The notes under the pieces are model-generated. The model was not told the DNA's origin and did not search any database. It saw nothing but the letters and a program-made list of their open reading frames with translations. 64,000 nt of DNA from Acrasis kona (lineage: Eukaryota; Heterolobosea; Eutetramitea; Acrasida; Acrasidae). Shown here one piece after another: positions 1 through 9,914 of the stretch. Numbering within the stretch: position 1 is the stretch's first letter; each line of letters opens with the position of its first letter. The stretch is taken from positions 1 to 64,000 of the forward strand of contig JAOPGA020001330.1 in NCBI GenBank assembly GCA_026419775.2, in the 5' to 3' direction. A program made the translations under genes and the position numbers.

Positions 1-4
1 ATAG

Positions 5-714
5 AATATTGTCTATGTCGAAAAATACAACCAACACGACTCCAAGTCTGACCCTAGATGGAAAGAGATTAGATCTAATCAAGATTCAGCACTGCGTCTC
101 GAAGAAATTAATATAAAAATAACTTTGATAAGTGCATTTGATAACAAATCATCGGCTTTGGAGGTTGATCCAGATTCGTCCTTTTTAACAATAATCAATG
201 ATGCGAAGAATAATGAATGTAGCGATTTTATTTACGGAAAATTTCAATTGAAGGTGAAATAATATTGAAGTCCGAACCATTTAGCGGTCCAAAAAAACAT
301 ATACCATTACAGCAAAATTCAGCGTCAGAAAGAAAGCAAAAAAAGATGTTGAGGAGTTAGAAGAGAAAAAACGTCAAAAATGGACGCACCCGTTAAATAA
401 GGATGAGACAATTAAAACCGAGTAGGAACAAGTTCTATTACATGTTGAATGCAAAGGCGATGCCAATGTGTTCACAATGTGTCTAATGACCGAGAGTGAG
501 TGGAACAACATTAAAACATTGGTTGCGATTACGTTTTCAATTGCATTTATACTTGTAATTATTTCATTATATTCTTGCTGTAGATTTTCTTCTGATCACA
601 TCAGTATTGCAAATATTTTGATGTTTTGCAGGATCTATAAATTATGTCAAGTATGCAAACTGGGTTTCTTCCAAAAGAATGAAAATAAAATTGCAAACGC
701 TTTCATTTCCATGA
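5..714 (+). pseudogene. partial gene for a single-pass membrane protein, one unresolved stop
   Basis: The window opens with ATAG, which can be an intron acceptor, followed by an exon read in frame from base 5. A 31-nt GT-AG intron (254-284) would join it to a Lys/Glu-rich segment, then an in-frame TAG (423-425). Past the stop the same frame gives an ectodomain-like stretch and one hydrophobic helix near 520-585 (LVAITFSIAFILVIISLYS). A 28-nt intron in the tail would give a basic cytoplasmic end stopping at 712-714. No family is recognised. Either a pseudogene cut by the window edge or a gene with one missed intron or base error. Confidence 0.35.
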
Positions 715-829
715 TGTCAACTTTTATCTTCTCGATGGCAGGGTTCCCCTTGATATTATGGCTTCTAATTCCATGTTTGATATTTTAAAACTCAAAAAAT
801 TGTAAGGGTAATAGCTGTTGGTTGGTGAG

Positions 830-1494
830 GTCAACGCCGAGCTATTCACAAGGAATATAATATTGTTGAATATTGGTGAGAAAAAATAACGACACATTAT
901 AAGCCGCCCAAGAATCCCTATGAAGAGAAACGACAGGATCTTCAATGAAAGTATGCCCGCGCTATAATTTAGGTTCAACAAGGTCAAGTTGCTAGTATTT
1001 GGATAAATGGAACAACTTTTGTAAGAAACCACAAGTTGCATTACTTGATCAGAAAAATCAGAACTTTATACATCTTCCCGATGTTCAAGCCCACTTTCGA
1101 ACAAAAAAATTTACAGTCCTGAAGACCCCACAATTTCATTTTCCCCAGGAATGATACTACTCGACACTTGTTAAAAAAATCACCTAAAACATCCCATTAC
1201 ATACAACCAACCAAACCACACAAAACCCATAATTCAGAATTTATTTTAAACACACGAAACAGAACCCAAACTATAAAGTAGACATACAATACCCGATAGC
1301 TATACGGATGACATAAAAAGAAGGTATCTACATTGAAGAAATTGACCTACTCCGTGGGTGTAGTAGTAAGCACATTGCTCAATGTCTATATCGTCTAGCC
1401 TACTTGTACCAATAAAATGGCTTGGCCTTGTTAGGAAACATTGTTCCACGGAAATACGTAGAATTATATGATATTCTGTAAAATTTAATGGTAA
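830..1494 (+). pseudogene. degenerate coding-like remnants
   Basis: No intact gene. Short in-frame stretches separated by stops read like protein, for example around 885-940, 960-1110 and 1318-1470. The last contains pieces such as IYIEEIDLLRGCSSKH and GNIVPRKYVELYDIL, interrupted by TAA codons. No simple set of short GT-AG introns makes them continuous. The stretch between the fragments (about 1110-1280) shows nothing else. Probably a decayed gene; a low-quality sequence region is the alternative. Confidence 0.25.
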
Positions 1495-2873
1495 CCATGT
1501 GATAACTATTCTACAATAAAGAGGTTCAACAACATAAACGCCACCGGAGTTGAGAATAATGGAGTCTTTATCGCTAATTATACTCCAGCAAGTATTGCAG
1601 GTAAACAATGGTTTTATGTGTTATAACTAATATTATTCAAGTCGACATCACATACTTTGGTGACAGAGGACAAATATATCATATCTTTTCAAACGCAAAC
1701 TGGGCCTGCGCTGGTGGCGAAACTGCTTGTATACCTAACCGCGATAATTGTACTTCTCAACCCTCAAAGGCATGGATCACGAGCCGAACTTGTGGAACTG
1801 GTACAATTGAATTAAGCCCCTCTGCGAAAGGATTAAGTTCGGAGGCGAATTTTATCTGGGTGGACCCATCATTATTAACTCGCACTGCCTGGTGTAAGGT
1901 CCAATTACCTCTAATTGACAACACCTCGCCATCCCTTTGCATAAATATAACACAAACGGAAACCTTGACTTTCACACCAACATTTACACCCACATCAACT
2001 CCAACTCCAACACCAACACTAATACCTACAACCACACCAACTCCTACTCCCACGCCAACTACTCCTACATCAACGCCAACTTTGACACCAACTACACCTA
2101 CCACAACACCTATTCCGACACCTTCGGTTATACTAAAACAAACTCCAACTCCAACACCCACTCCCACACCAACACGCTTGCCGACTCAAACACAAACAAC
2201 GATAGCTCCTACTACCACAAGACCTCCACCAATACCCGTACTGACAACTACTACCTCGCCAATTTCTGTACCATTAATGCCAAGTGTAATCGCGACAGTT
2301 ACTGCAGTCACCACATCTTTTACAAGTGGTAATTCATCACTTATACTTCCCGTGGTTTCTGAATCATCCAGAATGCTATACTCCTCTCCTCTGGTCAACT
2401 CATCAATAGCTTGTACTTTCCAAGATTCACCAACCATTACTCCATCTGTTGTTGTTCAAACCGCAGAAACCTCTTTTGTTGTTTCTCTAGTTCCAAAACC
2501 AGCGTTGGTGAGATTGAATTTCCTAATTGATGATAATGAAATAATTGCTTTTGTTGATGTAAATGTAGAAAGTGCTAAAAAATATAATGTAGATGTGTTA
2601 AGCGCTTACAAAACTCTTTTTGATCTTTATGGTAGTTTTATTATTAGAAGAATAAAGACATCCTAAATACGTGGTATTAAGGTTGCTGTTACTGTTGTTA
2701 GCTCTGAGGCTCCTGTTGAAGTTGTGACTAATTCTTTGGTACTTCAAACTGTTTCTGCAAATATTGTAAAACAAACGAATGCAGCAGGAGGCCCTATCAA
2801 TTATACATTGGGCACCACATTCTTAGTATGTATTGTGATGGTGCACCTTGTTGTGCGTCAAGAATGCTTTTGA
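1495..2873 (+). pseudogene. Thr/Pro-rich mucin-like surface protein gene with an internal stop
   Basis: A 41-nt intron (1601-1641, GTAAAC to TTCAAG, with an ACTAAT-like branch site) joins an upstream exon to a long frame starting at 1642. The protein has a Cys-containing N-terminal domain, then about 90 residues of Thr/Pro repeats (about 1970-2230), then a Ser/Val-rich region. A TAA at 2664-2666 ends the frame. The same frame continues past it for 68 codons to TGA at 2871-2873 and includes a hydrophobic segment (TTFLVCIVMVHLVV) suited to a membrane anchor. The architecture resembles the GPI-type protein at 30.6-32.6 kb. The 5' end is not resolved. Probably a recently inactivated surface glycoprotein gene. 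Confidence 0.45.
1970..2235 (+). repeat. Thr/Pro codon repeat (CCAACTCC/ACACCA-like)
   Basis: Irregular tandem array of ACA/ACT and CCA/CCT codons encoding TPTPT-type sequence, likely an O-glycosylated stalk. It also creates spurious open frames in other readings and on the opposite strand. Confidence 0.8.
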
Positions 2874-2915
2874 AAAAACTACCAATAAATATTACCCATC
2901 TACCATTCATCAATA

Positions 2916-4041
2916 ATGAAGTCTGAAGGTTTACTCATATTTTAGAAACCAGCAATAATCAGGCCGAAAGAGTTGCCGCTGAGAGGATGTTTGTTGAACG
3001 ATTAGATTAGATTCTCATTTTTCCAGATACATGCAGGATGAAAAAAAGCAGTTTGAGGACAAAAAAGAGGCGGATCTCAAAGATATCGAGAGCAAAAGAA
3101 ACCATGTAGAACAACTCATCAAGCAAGTAAATGCCACCCTTGTGGACAAGAACAAAATTACTCTTAATGTAGGTGGAGATTGTTTACCACCACAACAGCA
3201 ACCATCACCTCACAAGAAAATAGCTTCTTTTCTGCAATGTTTAGCGGAATGTTTAGCGTTGAGCCTGAGCAGGATGGTACTTATTTTATAGATAGAGAAC
3301 CAGGGGATTTTGGAATTATACTAGAGCGCCTGCGCGGGCAGGACGTTAAAAAGGTGGTACAATCATTAGATGGCGAGCGCCGAGTTAGACTTTTAAACGA
3401 TGTGAGGTTCTACTGCTTAGAAGGAGCATTCCAAACGTATCTCCCAGAGTTGGGCATCCTTAGAGAAGTGGATGTGCATAATGCGAGAGCCCTGCATGGA
3501 GATGATGATTTGGTTGCAAATTATCCCAACGGCTCAAAATATGAACTCTTATGCACGACTAGTCAAATTTGTATTTTGGACTCTTTCAACGCATGCGAGG
3601 CAGACCAGGTGTGGAGTGAGGAGGAACTATCAAGCACGACTGGCATTCCTATCCGTGATATTCAAAGACAAATGACACCACTTTGTTCGTGTCATCATTA
3701 AAGACGAAAATGGTTTTTGTTGGAATGAAGAATTTAAGCATGCCAGCACTCGCCTCAGGATAGCCGCCATCTCCACTAAGGAAACCACGCAACAGGTACA
3801 TCAAACTGANAGTAAAATAGAGATGGACAGAAAGCCCATTATAGAAGCGGCCATTGTGAAGATCATGAAGAGTAGGAAGACCATGTACGATGATCAGCTC
3901 ATTGAAAGTGTTGTGGCTATTCTGCGACCAACTTTTGTTCCATCTCCTATTGAAATTAAAAAGAGAGTTGAAAGTTTGGTTGAGAGGGAGTTTTTAGAAA
4001 GAGACGAAAAGGAACAAAGTTTGTTTAGATACTTGGCTTAA
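2916..4041 (+). pseudogene. KCTD-type BTB domain fused to a cullin C-terminal region (two frame breaks)
   Basis: Exons are inferred from a 38-nt intron (2989-3026) and, less surely, a 17-nt one (2929-2945). The product starts with a Lys/Glu coiled coil and enters a T1/BTB fold (ITLNVGGD, SFFSAMFSG, GTYFIDREPGDF). At 3180 the frame shifts inside the conserved VGG..FTTT motif, as if one base were lost. After the BTB, from about 3535, cullin sequence begins: KYELLCTTSQICILDSFNA, TTGIPIRDIQRQ. It shifts frame again near 3685 and ends at 4041 with a full neddylation domain (EAAIVKIMKSRKTM, IKKRVESLVEREFLERD, RYLA). BTB proteins are normally separate adaptors of cullin-3, so one chain carrying both is unusual. 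An N at 3810 shows imperfect sequence here, so the breaks could be assembly errors. Confidence 0.6.
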
Positions 4042-4124
4042 ATGTAAATAAATCATTTGTACGATAAGTCTTTATTATTACAAACATCCATCTTGAAATA
4101 ATTTATCCCAAGAATCTAAAAGAA

Positions 4125-4480
4125 TTAGCGCGGATATTGGTTGTTATGAGCATACCTGCTGTAGAAGTGCATGACGATAACTACAGAGATGAATACTAGT
4201 GCTCCGACCAAAACAAATGTAGGTCCATTATCATTATCTATTAAATGATCAGGTAACGGTCGTTTGCAACGCTTACACTTTGATTCCGGGTGCTTCGTCG
4301 TCTCCAAAGTAGGTCTTCAGGACGCCTTTATCAGATCCACCGACTGTAACGCGTTGTGCTGATCCAGAGTTACCTGTCTTTCTACGTAAAGTAAGAACCT
4401 GTTGATTTTCGTATGCTAAACCCACCTCTTCACGGTTTTTATCATCCTGGTGTTGTGAACTCGTTTACAAAGACAATATT
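4125..4480 (-). CDS. Sec61 beta subunit-like protein
   Basis: Small subunit of the ER protein-conducting channel. Two adjacent pieces on the minus strand match the family from end to end. The first is a polar N-terminal part ending GGSDKGVLKTYFGDDEAPG plus IKV. The second is a tail-anchor helix beginning GPTFVLVGALVFISVVIVMH and ending before RYAHNNQYPR. They lie in different frames separated by about 40 bases that start GTGTAAG and contain an AG, so a short intron is likely. The only usable acceptor does not restore the frame, leaving a one-base discrepancy. The start codon is also unresolved: an in-frame stop lies upstream of the first piece. If the frame break is real this is a damaged copy of an essential gene; a base error is more likely. 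Confidence 0.65.
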
Positions 4481-4652
4481 TTTGTTATCATTTTCCAACA
4501 ATCAGATATGCCGTGCTGTGATGGCGTGTCAAGTGAAAATTATACACATCGCGTGTTAAAAAAGATATGGAACAAACTAAAACTAATGAGATAGGAATAA
4601 TTAAACGTTTATTCAATGTTATACTTTAGCACACGACAGATTTAAGGGTTAA

Positions 4653-5669
4653 TCAAAGGGTTGTTCGGGTCGACCATACACCTCTGTTATCTTTGTCCTT
4701 GACAACAAGGTTTCGATCGTCTTGCATGACCAAACGAAATGGTACTGGAATATTAGGAGCACCCTTGTATGGGTTTTTTACATAGGACTCTGGTCCCCAT
4801 GAACTCCAAACGTTCAATTCATCTTTATCCTTGATGCATATTTCTCCAATCAAACTCACTTCAAGTAGATACGGGGCGGTTCCTATTCCTTGTGAATTAG
4901 AACACCAGATTGCATTTTCCTTCACAAACAACTTTGACCGATAGACTACAAAGTTTCCGTCGTTCTGTAAAATAGCATAATAATCCTTGCCTCTTGCCTT
5001 TAATGCTGTTCCTTGACATAGTTGTTCACCTTGACGAAGAGTATCTAAACTTCTTTTAGAATCCCTTTTACTAACCACACTAATAGCAACACCCAAAAAA
5101 GCAGTCAGCACAGGTATCGTCCATGAGGTTCGCTGGCGCATAGTTGCAATCGTGTTCAAATAAAAAGCTGGCCTCATTCGTTCTGGTGTGTGTTCAAAAT
5201 GATACTGATTAGCAACGCCATCGCCAAACAATTCAGCCATACTAGACACTGCCTCGTCTGTTTGGTTTGTGATATTATTCAAATGATGTTGAAGTAATTC
5301 GATTGTAATCCCATCAGGGTGCTGAGACAGAAAAGGGTTTGATCTCTGAGTGAACCCTACAATTCTCGAACCAATATGATGGTTGGCCCATGACTGGTAT
5401 AACACGATACGATTTCCTTGACGATGGATAATAGCATGATGATCTCCCCAACCCCCAAATGTTATATAGACGTAATTCTCTTTTTGGAGCACCTCCATGA
5501 GTGTTTTGATACGTTCATTATTATTCTGTTGAGCAATTGCGACAGGATCTGGTTCCGTTAGGTCAAGTCGAGCTTGTACTTGACCTAATGAAACCGAGCA
5601 AGCCAATTCCGCGTCTATTTCGTTCATAATAATGCTCCTCGCTTCGTTGAAAGATAATGAGTCACCCAT
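4653..5669 (-). CDS. membrane protein with C-terminal bulb-type lectin domain
   Basis: 338 residues, intronless. Residues about 205-338 form a B-lectin fold with the repeating mannose-binding signature Q-x-D-x-N-x-V (LQNDGNFVVY, MQDDRNLVVKD) and WSS/WST turns. A hydrophobic stretch near 185-203 (WTIPVLTAFLGVAISVV) could span a membrane. The N-terminal 180 residues contain GGWGDHHAIIHRQ and VLYQSWANHH. This resembles the His/YQSW region of papain-like-fold domains found in many secreted effectors, but a catalytic Cys is not obvious, so that link is only a suggestion. The start is the ATG at 5669, followed upstream by an AT-rich promoter-like stretch. Confidence 0.7.
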   Translation of the reverse strand: MGDSLSFNEARSIIMNEIDAELACSVSLGQVQARLDLTEPDPVAIAQQNNNERIKTLMEVLQKENYVYITFGGWGDHHAIIHRQGNRIVLYQSWANHHIGSRIVGFTQRSNPFLSQHPDGITIELLQHHLNNITNQTDEAVSSMAELFGDGVANQYHFEHTPERMRPAFYLNTIATMRQRTSWTIPVLTAFLGVAISVVSKRDSKRSLDTLRQGEQLCQGTALKARGKDYYAILQNDGNFVVYRSKLFVKENAIWCSNSQGIGTAPYLLEVSLIGEICIKDKDELNVWSSWGPESYVKNPYKGAPNIPVPFRLVMQDDRNLVVKDKDNRGVWSTRTTL

Positions 5670-6209
5670 TGATGTTTTTAAATTCTGTTTTTACTTTTAA
5701 TTATGATTGATATTCCCCTTCCAAAACCTAGAAATAGACACAATAAATAACCAAAGAAATAGCATTCAAAAGAAAAGTTTATTTACGGAACACATTTATT
5801 TGCATAGCGGCCAAGTGAGTGGAATGGAGAACTAAGGATTGGAAAACTGCAGGACTGATGGAATGATGGAATGGAAGTTTTGTGCTGTCTCTGTTTTCAG
5901 ATAACAAATAACACTTGAACAAACGATTAAGGAGGCTCTAGCTCCCAATATTTATGGTAATTGTAATTTTAGAATGCCCCAAAAATACACATATTACAAT
6001 TAATTTACAACGTTTATTCTACAAACTTTTTGACCTTTGCCCTTATTGAAAATCCTTGGTGCATTTTTGCAAATTGGTGTCTTCCGCTTCTTTGTTCTGC
6101 TTCTGTAACCTCTTGTTGAACAACAGCAACTGTTACCGCGCGCTTCTCTGATGTTTTCCTCTTCTTCTTCGGTCTTTCCCCTCAAATAGCCGATAACACG
6201 CCCAACTCT
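5670..6209. other. intergenic, no convincing gene
   Basis: AT-rich. A 61-codon minus-strand frame (6000-6185) is Glu/Lys/Arg-rich and low in complexity. It could be a 3' exon of the small Cys-rich reading frame upstream of it, but no splice pair with matching phase was found. Confidence 0.4.
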
Positions 6210-6353
6210 TTATTGGTTTTCAACCGATTTGTCGTCCCGTACCATTCTAGATATCCGGTATCGGATGCACGGCTTACGGTTTGGCCCACCATTCTTATGC
6301 TTTCTTGCCGAGTCTAAAGACATAGTTACACCACATCCCGGGCACATCCACAT
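6210..6353 (-). CDS. possible 47-residue Cys-containing small protein
   Basis: An ATG at 6353 opens a short frame starting MWMCPGCGVTM, with a C-x-x-C pair and a later His and Cys that could form a small zinc knuckle. It ends at TAA 6210-6212. No family is recognised. It may be the first exon of a longer gene running to about 6004, where a Lys/Arg-rich frame follows. Confidence 0.3.
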   Translation of the reverse strand: MWMCPGCGVTMSLDSARKHKNGGPNRKPCIRYRISRMVRDDKSVENQ

Positions 6354-6661
6354 GATTGCGTTTGTGTTTGAAGTAACTTCGTTTTTTATTTTATTTTTAG
6401 TTTTATAATAAAACTATAAAACTATAATCCGGTCCCAATTTATAGTCCGTCCAAATATATCCAAACTCATTACAATAAATTTGAATTGAATCCCCAGTTA
6501 ACTCAATTACACAAGACACAGCAGGGTAAAAAAATTTTCCGTCCGTAGAAATTATTTAATTGGTTGAAAAATAATAGCAGAACGACAGGACATACGAATA
6601 TTAATCAACAATGTAGACCACCTTAACATTAACAACATAATAAAAACAAACTAATACAACA
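6354..6661. other. intergenic with short AT palindrome
   Basis: Likely a divergent promoter region. Near 6398 there is a short palindrome (TAGTTTTATAATAAAACTA). The 5' flank of the next gene is A-rich (ACTAATACAACA before the ATG), as seen at many starts in this window. Confidence 0.4.
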
Positions 6662-7369
6662 ATGAAGTACTGCTTAAATGAACTCGTTAAAGTTGACGAC
6701 TATGTTTTTGAATCGGAAAGAGCTATCACAAACGTACCTGTCGACAATGATGTGTTGGCAAATGCCGCTGCTGTTTTGAAGAAGACGGTGAAGAAAAACA
6801 GACCTGCAAACACAACCAAAACGTTACCTATTTCTGAACAGCAGTTTCACGCCATGTTCAACACATCGACAGCAACAAGGACAATACCGGTTGGAAATAA
6901 AACAAGACTGCACCTTCCTGTTGAGAAAACATTCTTCGAGGTNGATGAACAACAGTACAAAAACATCTTCGGTGAATTCGCTACATCCGCCGCTGTCAAC
7001 ACCGACAAAGCCATGGAATACGAGACTCGACTGGCTTTTCCTCTTACAGTATACCTGCAACAGAGCAAAAAAGTACAAGGTAAACCAACAACTACCAAAC
7101 TTTGCTTCCATGAAGTGCCTGTTACTGCCCTAGACACTGCAACCGGAAGGCCTGTTCCTACGTCTGATGGTGATACTATGGCAAGATGTGTGCGAGCAAC
7201 GAAAAGACAATTGACGTTAGGCACAAACAAGGTCAAACAAGTGCCCAATCCAAACAACATAGTTTTACCGAAAATACATTTTCCTGTCATGGAATCAAAT
7301 CCGGAGAGGGAAAGAATATACATGGAGAGACTACGCGAAAGTCTTAAACGTCTTGAAAAGAAGAAATAA
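6662..7369 (+). CDS. hypothetical protein, basic
   Basis: 235 residues from an ATG in an A-rich leader. One codon contains an N (position 6943). The protein has repeated pieces around LPISEQQFHAMF and a similar EVDEQQYKNIF, suggesting two related segments of about 35 residues each. It ends in a charged helix (RERIYMERLRESLKRLEKKK). No family, signal peptide or membrane segment is recognised. The reading frame of the next ORF overlaps its last codons. A splice from GTCTTAAA near 7343 to the AG before 7418 would fuse this gene to the downstream one in phase, so one longer gene is possible. Confidence 0.6.
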   Translation: MKYCLNELVKVDDYVFESERAITNVPVDNDVLANAAAVLKKTVKKNRPANTTKTLPISEQQFHAMFNTSTATRTIPVGNKTRLHLPVEKTFFEXDEQQYKNIFGEFATSAAVNTDKAMEYETRLAFPLTVYLQQSKKVQGKPTTTKLCFHEVPVTALDTATGRPVPTSDGDTMARCVRATKRQLTLGTNKVKQVPNPNNIVLPKIHFPVMESNPERERIYMERLRESLKRLEKKK

Positions 7370-7385
7370 ACTTATTACATTCACT

Positions 7386-8569
7386 GTCTTATCGTTCTTC
7401 TTGTCATCAAAAGCTATTGTTATTGTAACCGAACCTTTCAAATGTCTAACATCTGACATGCCCAATGAAAACGGCCCCATAGATACTGTGTTGCAGCAGT
7501 ATAGCATTGTGCGTGATTGTGTAGAAGTTCAATACAGATATGATGTGTCATTTTACTTTAGTAACCTAGATAATAGAAGAAAGAACAGTAAAAGGTCAAG
7601 GAAATACGAAATCAAAGCAGAGTTTCTAGGAATTATGAGATGAAAAGGATGTCACAACGACATTGTTATTATTGAAACCGCAGTAGGCTTAAGAAAAGAG
7701 AAAGACATTATCATTTCACATCAAGCAATAATGGCTTGGATTTATGACGGATCCGACGATGAATTACGGCGTGCTTGTTCTACTCTTGATATGAACAGAG
7801 GTATGCCTGTTGGCAGACCTGCCAGAAATGTACGTAATGAGAACGTCGATTTAGGACGGATTTTAGATGAGGATTTACTATTGCATCTGCACAATGCAAT
7901 CGCCACTCGATTCAACATCGTCACCGACGAACCTCCGATGTGTCAACTTACTTTGACCAAAAGGTACAACAAGGCAGGAGGCCCGAGTATCCAAAATAGA
8001 GTTGTCGGGTATCATACAGATAAAGAGAAGTAACTCAACAGTTGAACTCGCATCTTACTAAAGCAGGCGAAAACATTATCAGCAGTGGTCAAGTATCTAA
8101 GAGATGTTACGAGACTGTCATCTACCCAAACCTTGTTCCTTGTAAAAGTAGCTCTCTACCAAAAGAAATAATGCCAAACGTACCGTTTCCAAAGTTGTTA
8201 AGAGGTTACAAATCTGTGAAGAAGTCGATTTCGAAAAAAGTTGCCGCCAATTTCAATTATGCGAAGGTACATATTGACAGTAACAAGGCACCAAACGGAA
8301 TCAAATCCACATTAATGAACTACGTGGAAAAACAAAAAGAACATTTAACTACAGTATTTCAAAACAGACATCGACGACAGGTGGTAACGTTGGAAGAGAT
8401 GACTAATCTTAGAAACGTTGTCGTAGCGAATGCTGGAATCAACGCTGATGTCAATTCCCCAACAACAACGACGCCAAGCATTTCTGGACGCCATAAGGAA
8501 CGAAAACTTCGTGTACCCTCCCCCGATCATCCTCAAGAATGGTACAGCTCCAATATGTATGACTATTAA
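7386..8569 (+). CDS. hypothetical protein, probably multi-exon
   Basis: Two long frames read as parts of one gene. The first runs from about 7386 to 8033 and is broken by a TGA at 7641-7643. A 60-nt GTAAAAG...AAAAG intron spanning that stop would remove it in phase. The second (8042-8569) can be joined by a 41-nt intron ending CTCAACAG at 8040. The product is polar and rich in Asn, Lys and Arg, with segments such as MAWIYDGSDDELRRA and MNYVEKQKEHLTTVF. No domain is recognised. The start is unknown; the 5' part may continue from the gene at 6662. Exon structure is inference. Confidence 0.4.
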
Positions 8570-8672
8570 ATGTATACATTTATGCAATTACGTTTATTAT
8601 ACAAATGCTTTCTATCACTTCTTATGATGAAATTATACGCACACTACTCAAGCAATCCTCGTTGGGGATGCC

Positions 8673-8757
8673 ATCTTGCCTTCTAATTTCTGTTCTATTT
8701 TGAGTTTGCCATATCCATATATATTATGCCATGGCAAACTCAAATCGAAGGCAAGAT
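8673..8757. repeat. imperfect inverted repeat / long hairpin
   Basis: Inner arms TTTGAGTTTGCCAT (8699-8712) and ATGGCAAACTCAAA (8731-8744) are perfect over 14 bp around an 18-nt AT-rich loop. Outer arms ATCTTGCCTTC (8673-8683) and GAAGGCAAGAT (8747-8757) are perfect over 11 bp. An asymmetric bulge (15 nt left, 2 nt right) separates the two stems. It lies about 100 bp past the stop of the orphan gene and 226 bp before the next start. Confidence 0.8.
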
Positions 8758-8982
8758 TTTACCCTGCTGTGTTTTCACTACATCACTGAATAAGCATGAA
8801 TGCAATACATTTCAACGAATTCACTTTATTCAGTATGAATGATTCCGAGCAAATAACTGTTACAATGATTGTTGATTCGTAATAGAATATTCAATTAAAA
8901 ATAGTTTCTCTTAAAATAAACGGCAAGCGCACGTAAATTAATTCAAACAATAGAGTGATCTCATCTGTTGGAAAGTATTAAC

Positions 8983-9814
8983 ATGCCGATAACAATGGCC
9001 AAAAGGATTGCTAAGGTACGCTCACGAAAATTTTAATTTGCTCAAACTTTGATAGCTGAAAGGAATAGAGAGTGAGAAACATAGACACCTCAGTACCTCG
9101 TCTACTTTAGGAGCTGTATTGGTCCAGGACTACTTCAAAGATAGCCCTCTGCCAGTTCTAGCCGATACACTTGAGGAAGTTTTTTTACGCAAAGATGGAG
9201 ACGTGGACAAGTCAATTGAAGCATTTAACCAAATTAAAGATATGAATTGTACAATAATTTTTGATAACGAAACATCTGAGGAGGGGTATAACATTGTAAA
9301 TGTCAGACACAGAAGAAGAGGGTCACAACCTCAACAGCCAGAAGAGATTGCCACGCCCTCCAATATAGGCGAGCCTCAAGAGGAAGAGAAAGTTGACGCA
9401 GAGAAGGCCCTACTCGTTAGAGAAATGGAAATCGAACAACTAGAATCAAGAATACGAGACAATGACCCTTTGCTCGATATACTAAAATTGAGCTCCAAAA
9501 ATCTACAAGATGAGGAGTTTGAACACTTGTGTGATGCACTAAGGCACAATTATGTCATACTGGAATTAAACATATCCGACAACCAATCCATAACAGACCA
9601 CTGCTCTAGGTCTTTAAGCAGACTGCTTCTAGAGAACAAGATCCTCAAGAAGATTTATCTCGGGGGAACGTCCATTAAAAAGTTTGACGAAATTCTAGAT
9701 TCATTGAACCGAAACATGTCAGTCATAGATATGGAGCTTTCAGAGTATGCTTCTGATGAAGATTTTGCAGTTATGGATCAGTATTTAGATCGTAACGAGA
9801 ATTTAGCATCTTGA
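8983..9814 (+). CDS. leucine-rich-repeat protein
   Basis: Two exons: 8983-9015 and 9056-9814, with a 40-nt GTACGC...GATAG intron; 263 residues. The ATG at 8983 gives MPITMAKRIAK before the splice. Residues about 160-235 carry ribonuclease-inhibitor-type LRRs (LKLSSKNLQDEEFEHLCDAL, LELNISDNQSITD). They are preceded by an acidic, Gln/Glu-rich linker and an N-terminal helical region. No signal peptide, so cytosolic. Such short LRR sets resemble tropomodulin/NLR-type fragments, but no specific partner can be named. Confidence 0.7.
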
Positions 9815-9914
9815 TTGTTATTAAACAAATTGTAAAAATGTATGTAGTTAACGAAGTGTATTGTTTTTGTCATCAATTAATTATTACAAAATAGTTTTAC
9901 ATGTGGTAAGAAGG

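Noticed and set aside
1757-2167. Long minus-strand frame rich in Gly and Val opposite the Thr/Pro repeat
   Set aside because: It is the antisense of the Thr/Pro codon array; composition is forced by the repeat.
423-2873. Reassigned stop codons explaining several in-frame stops
   Set aside because: Well-conserved genes (GlnRS, PTEN, CCDC22) use ordinary TAA/TGA stops and have none internally, so the standard code holds.
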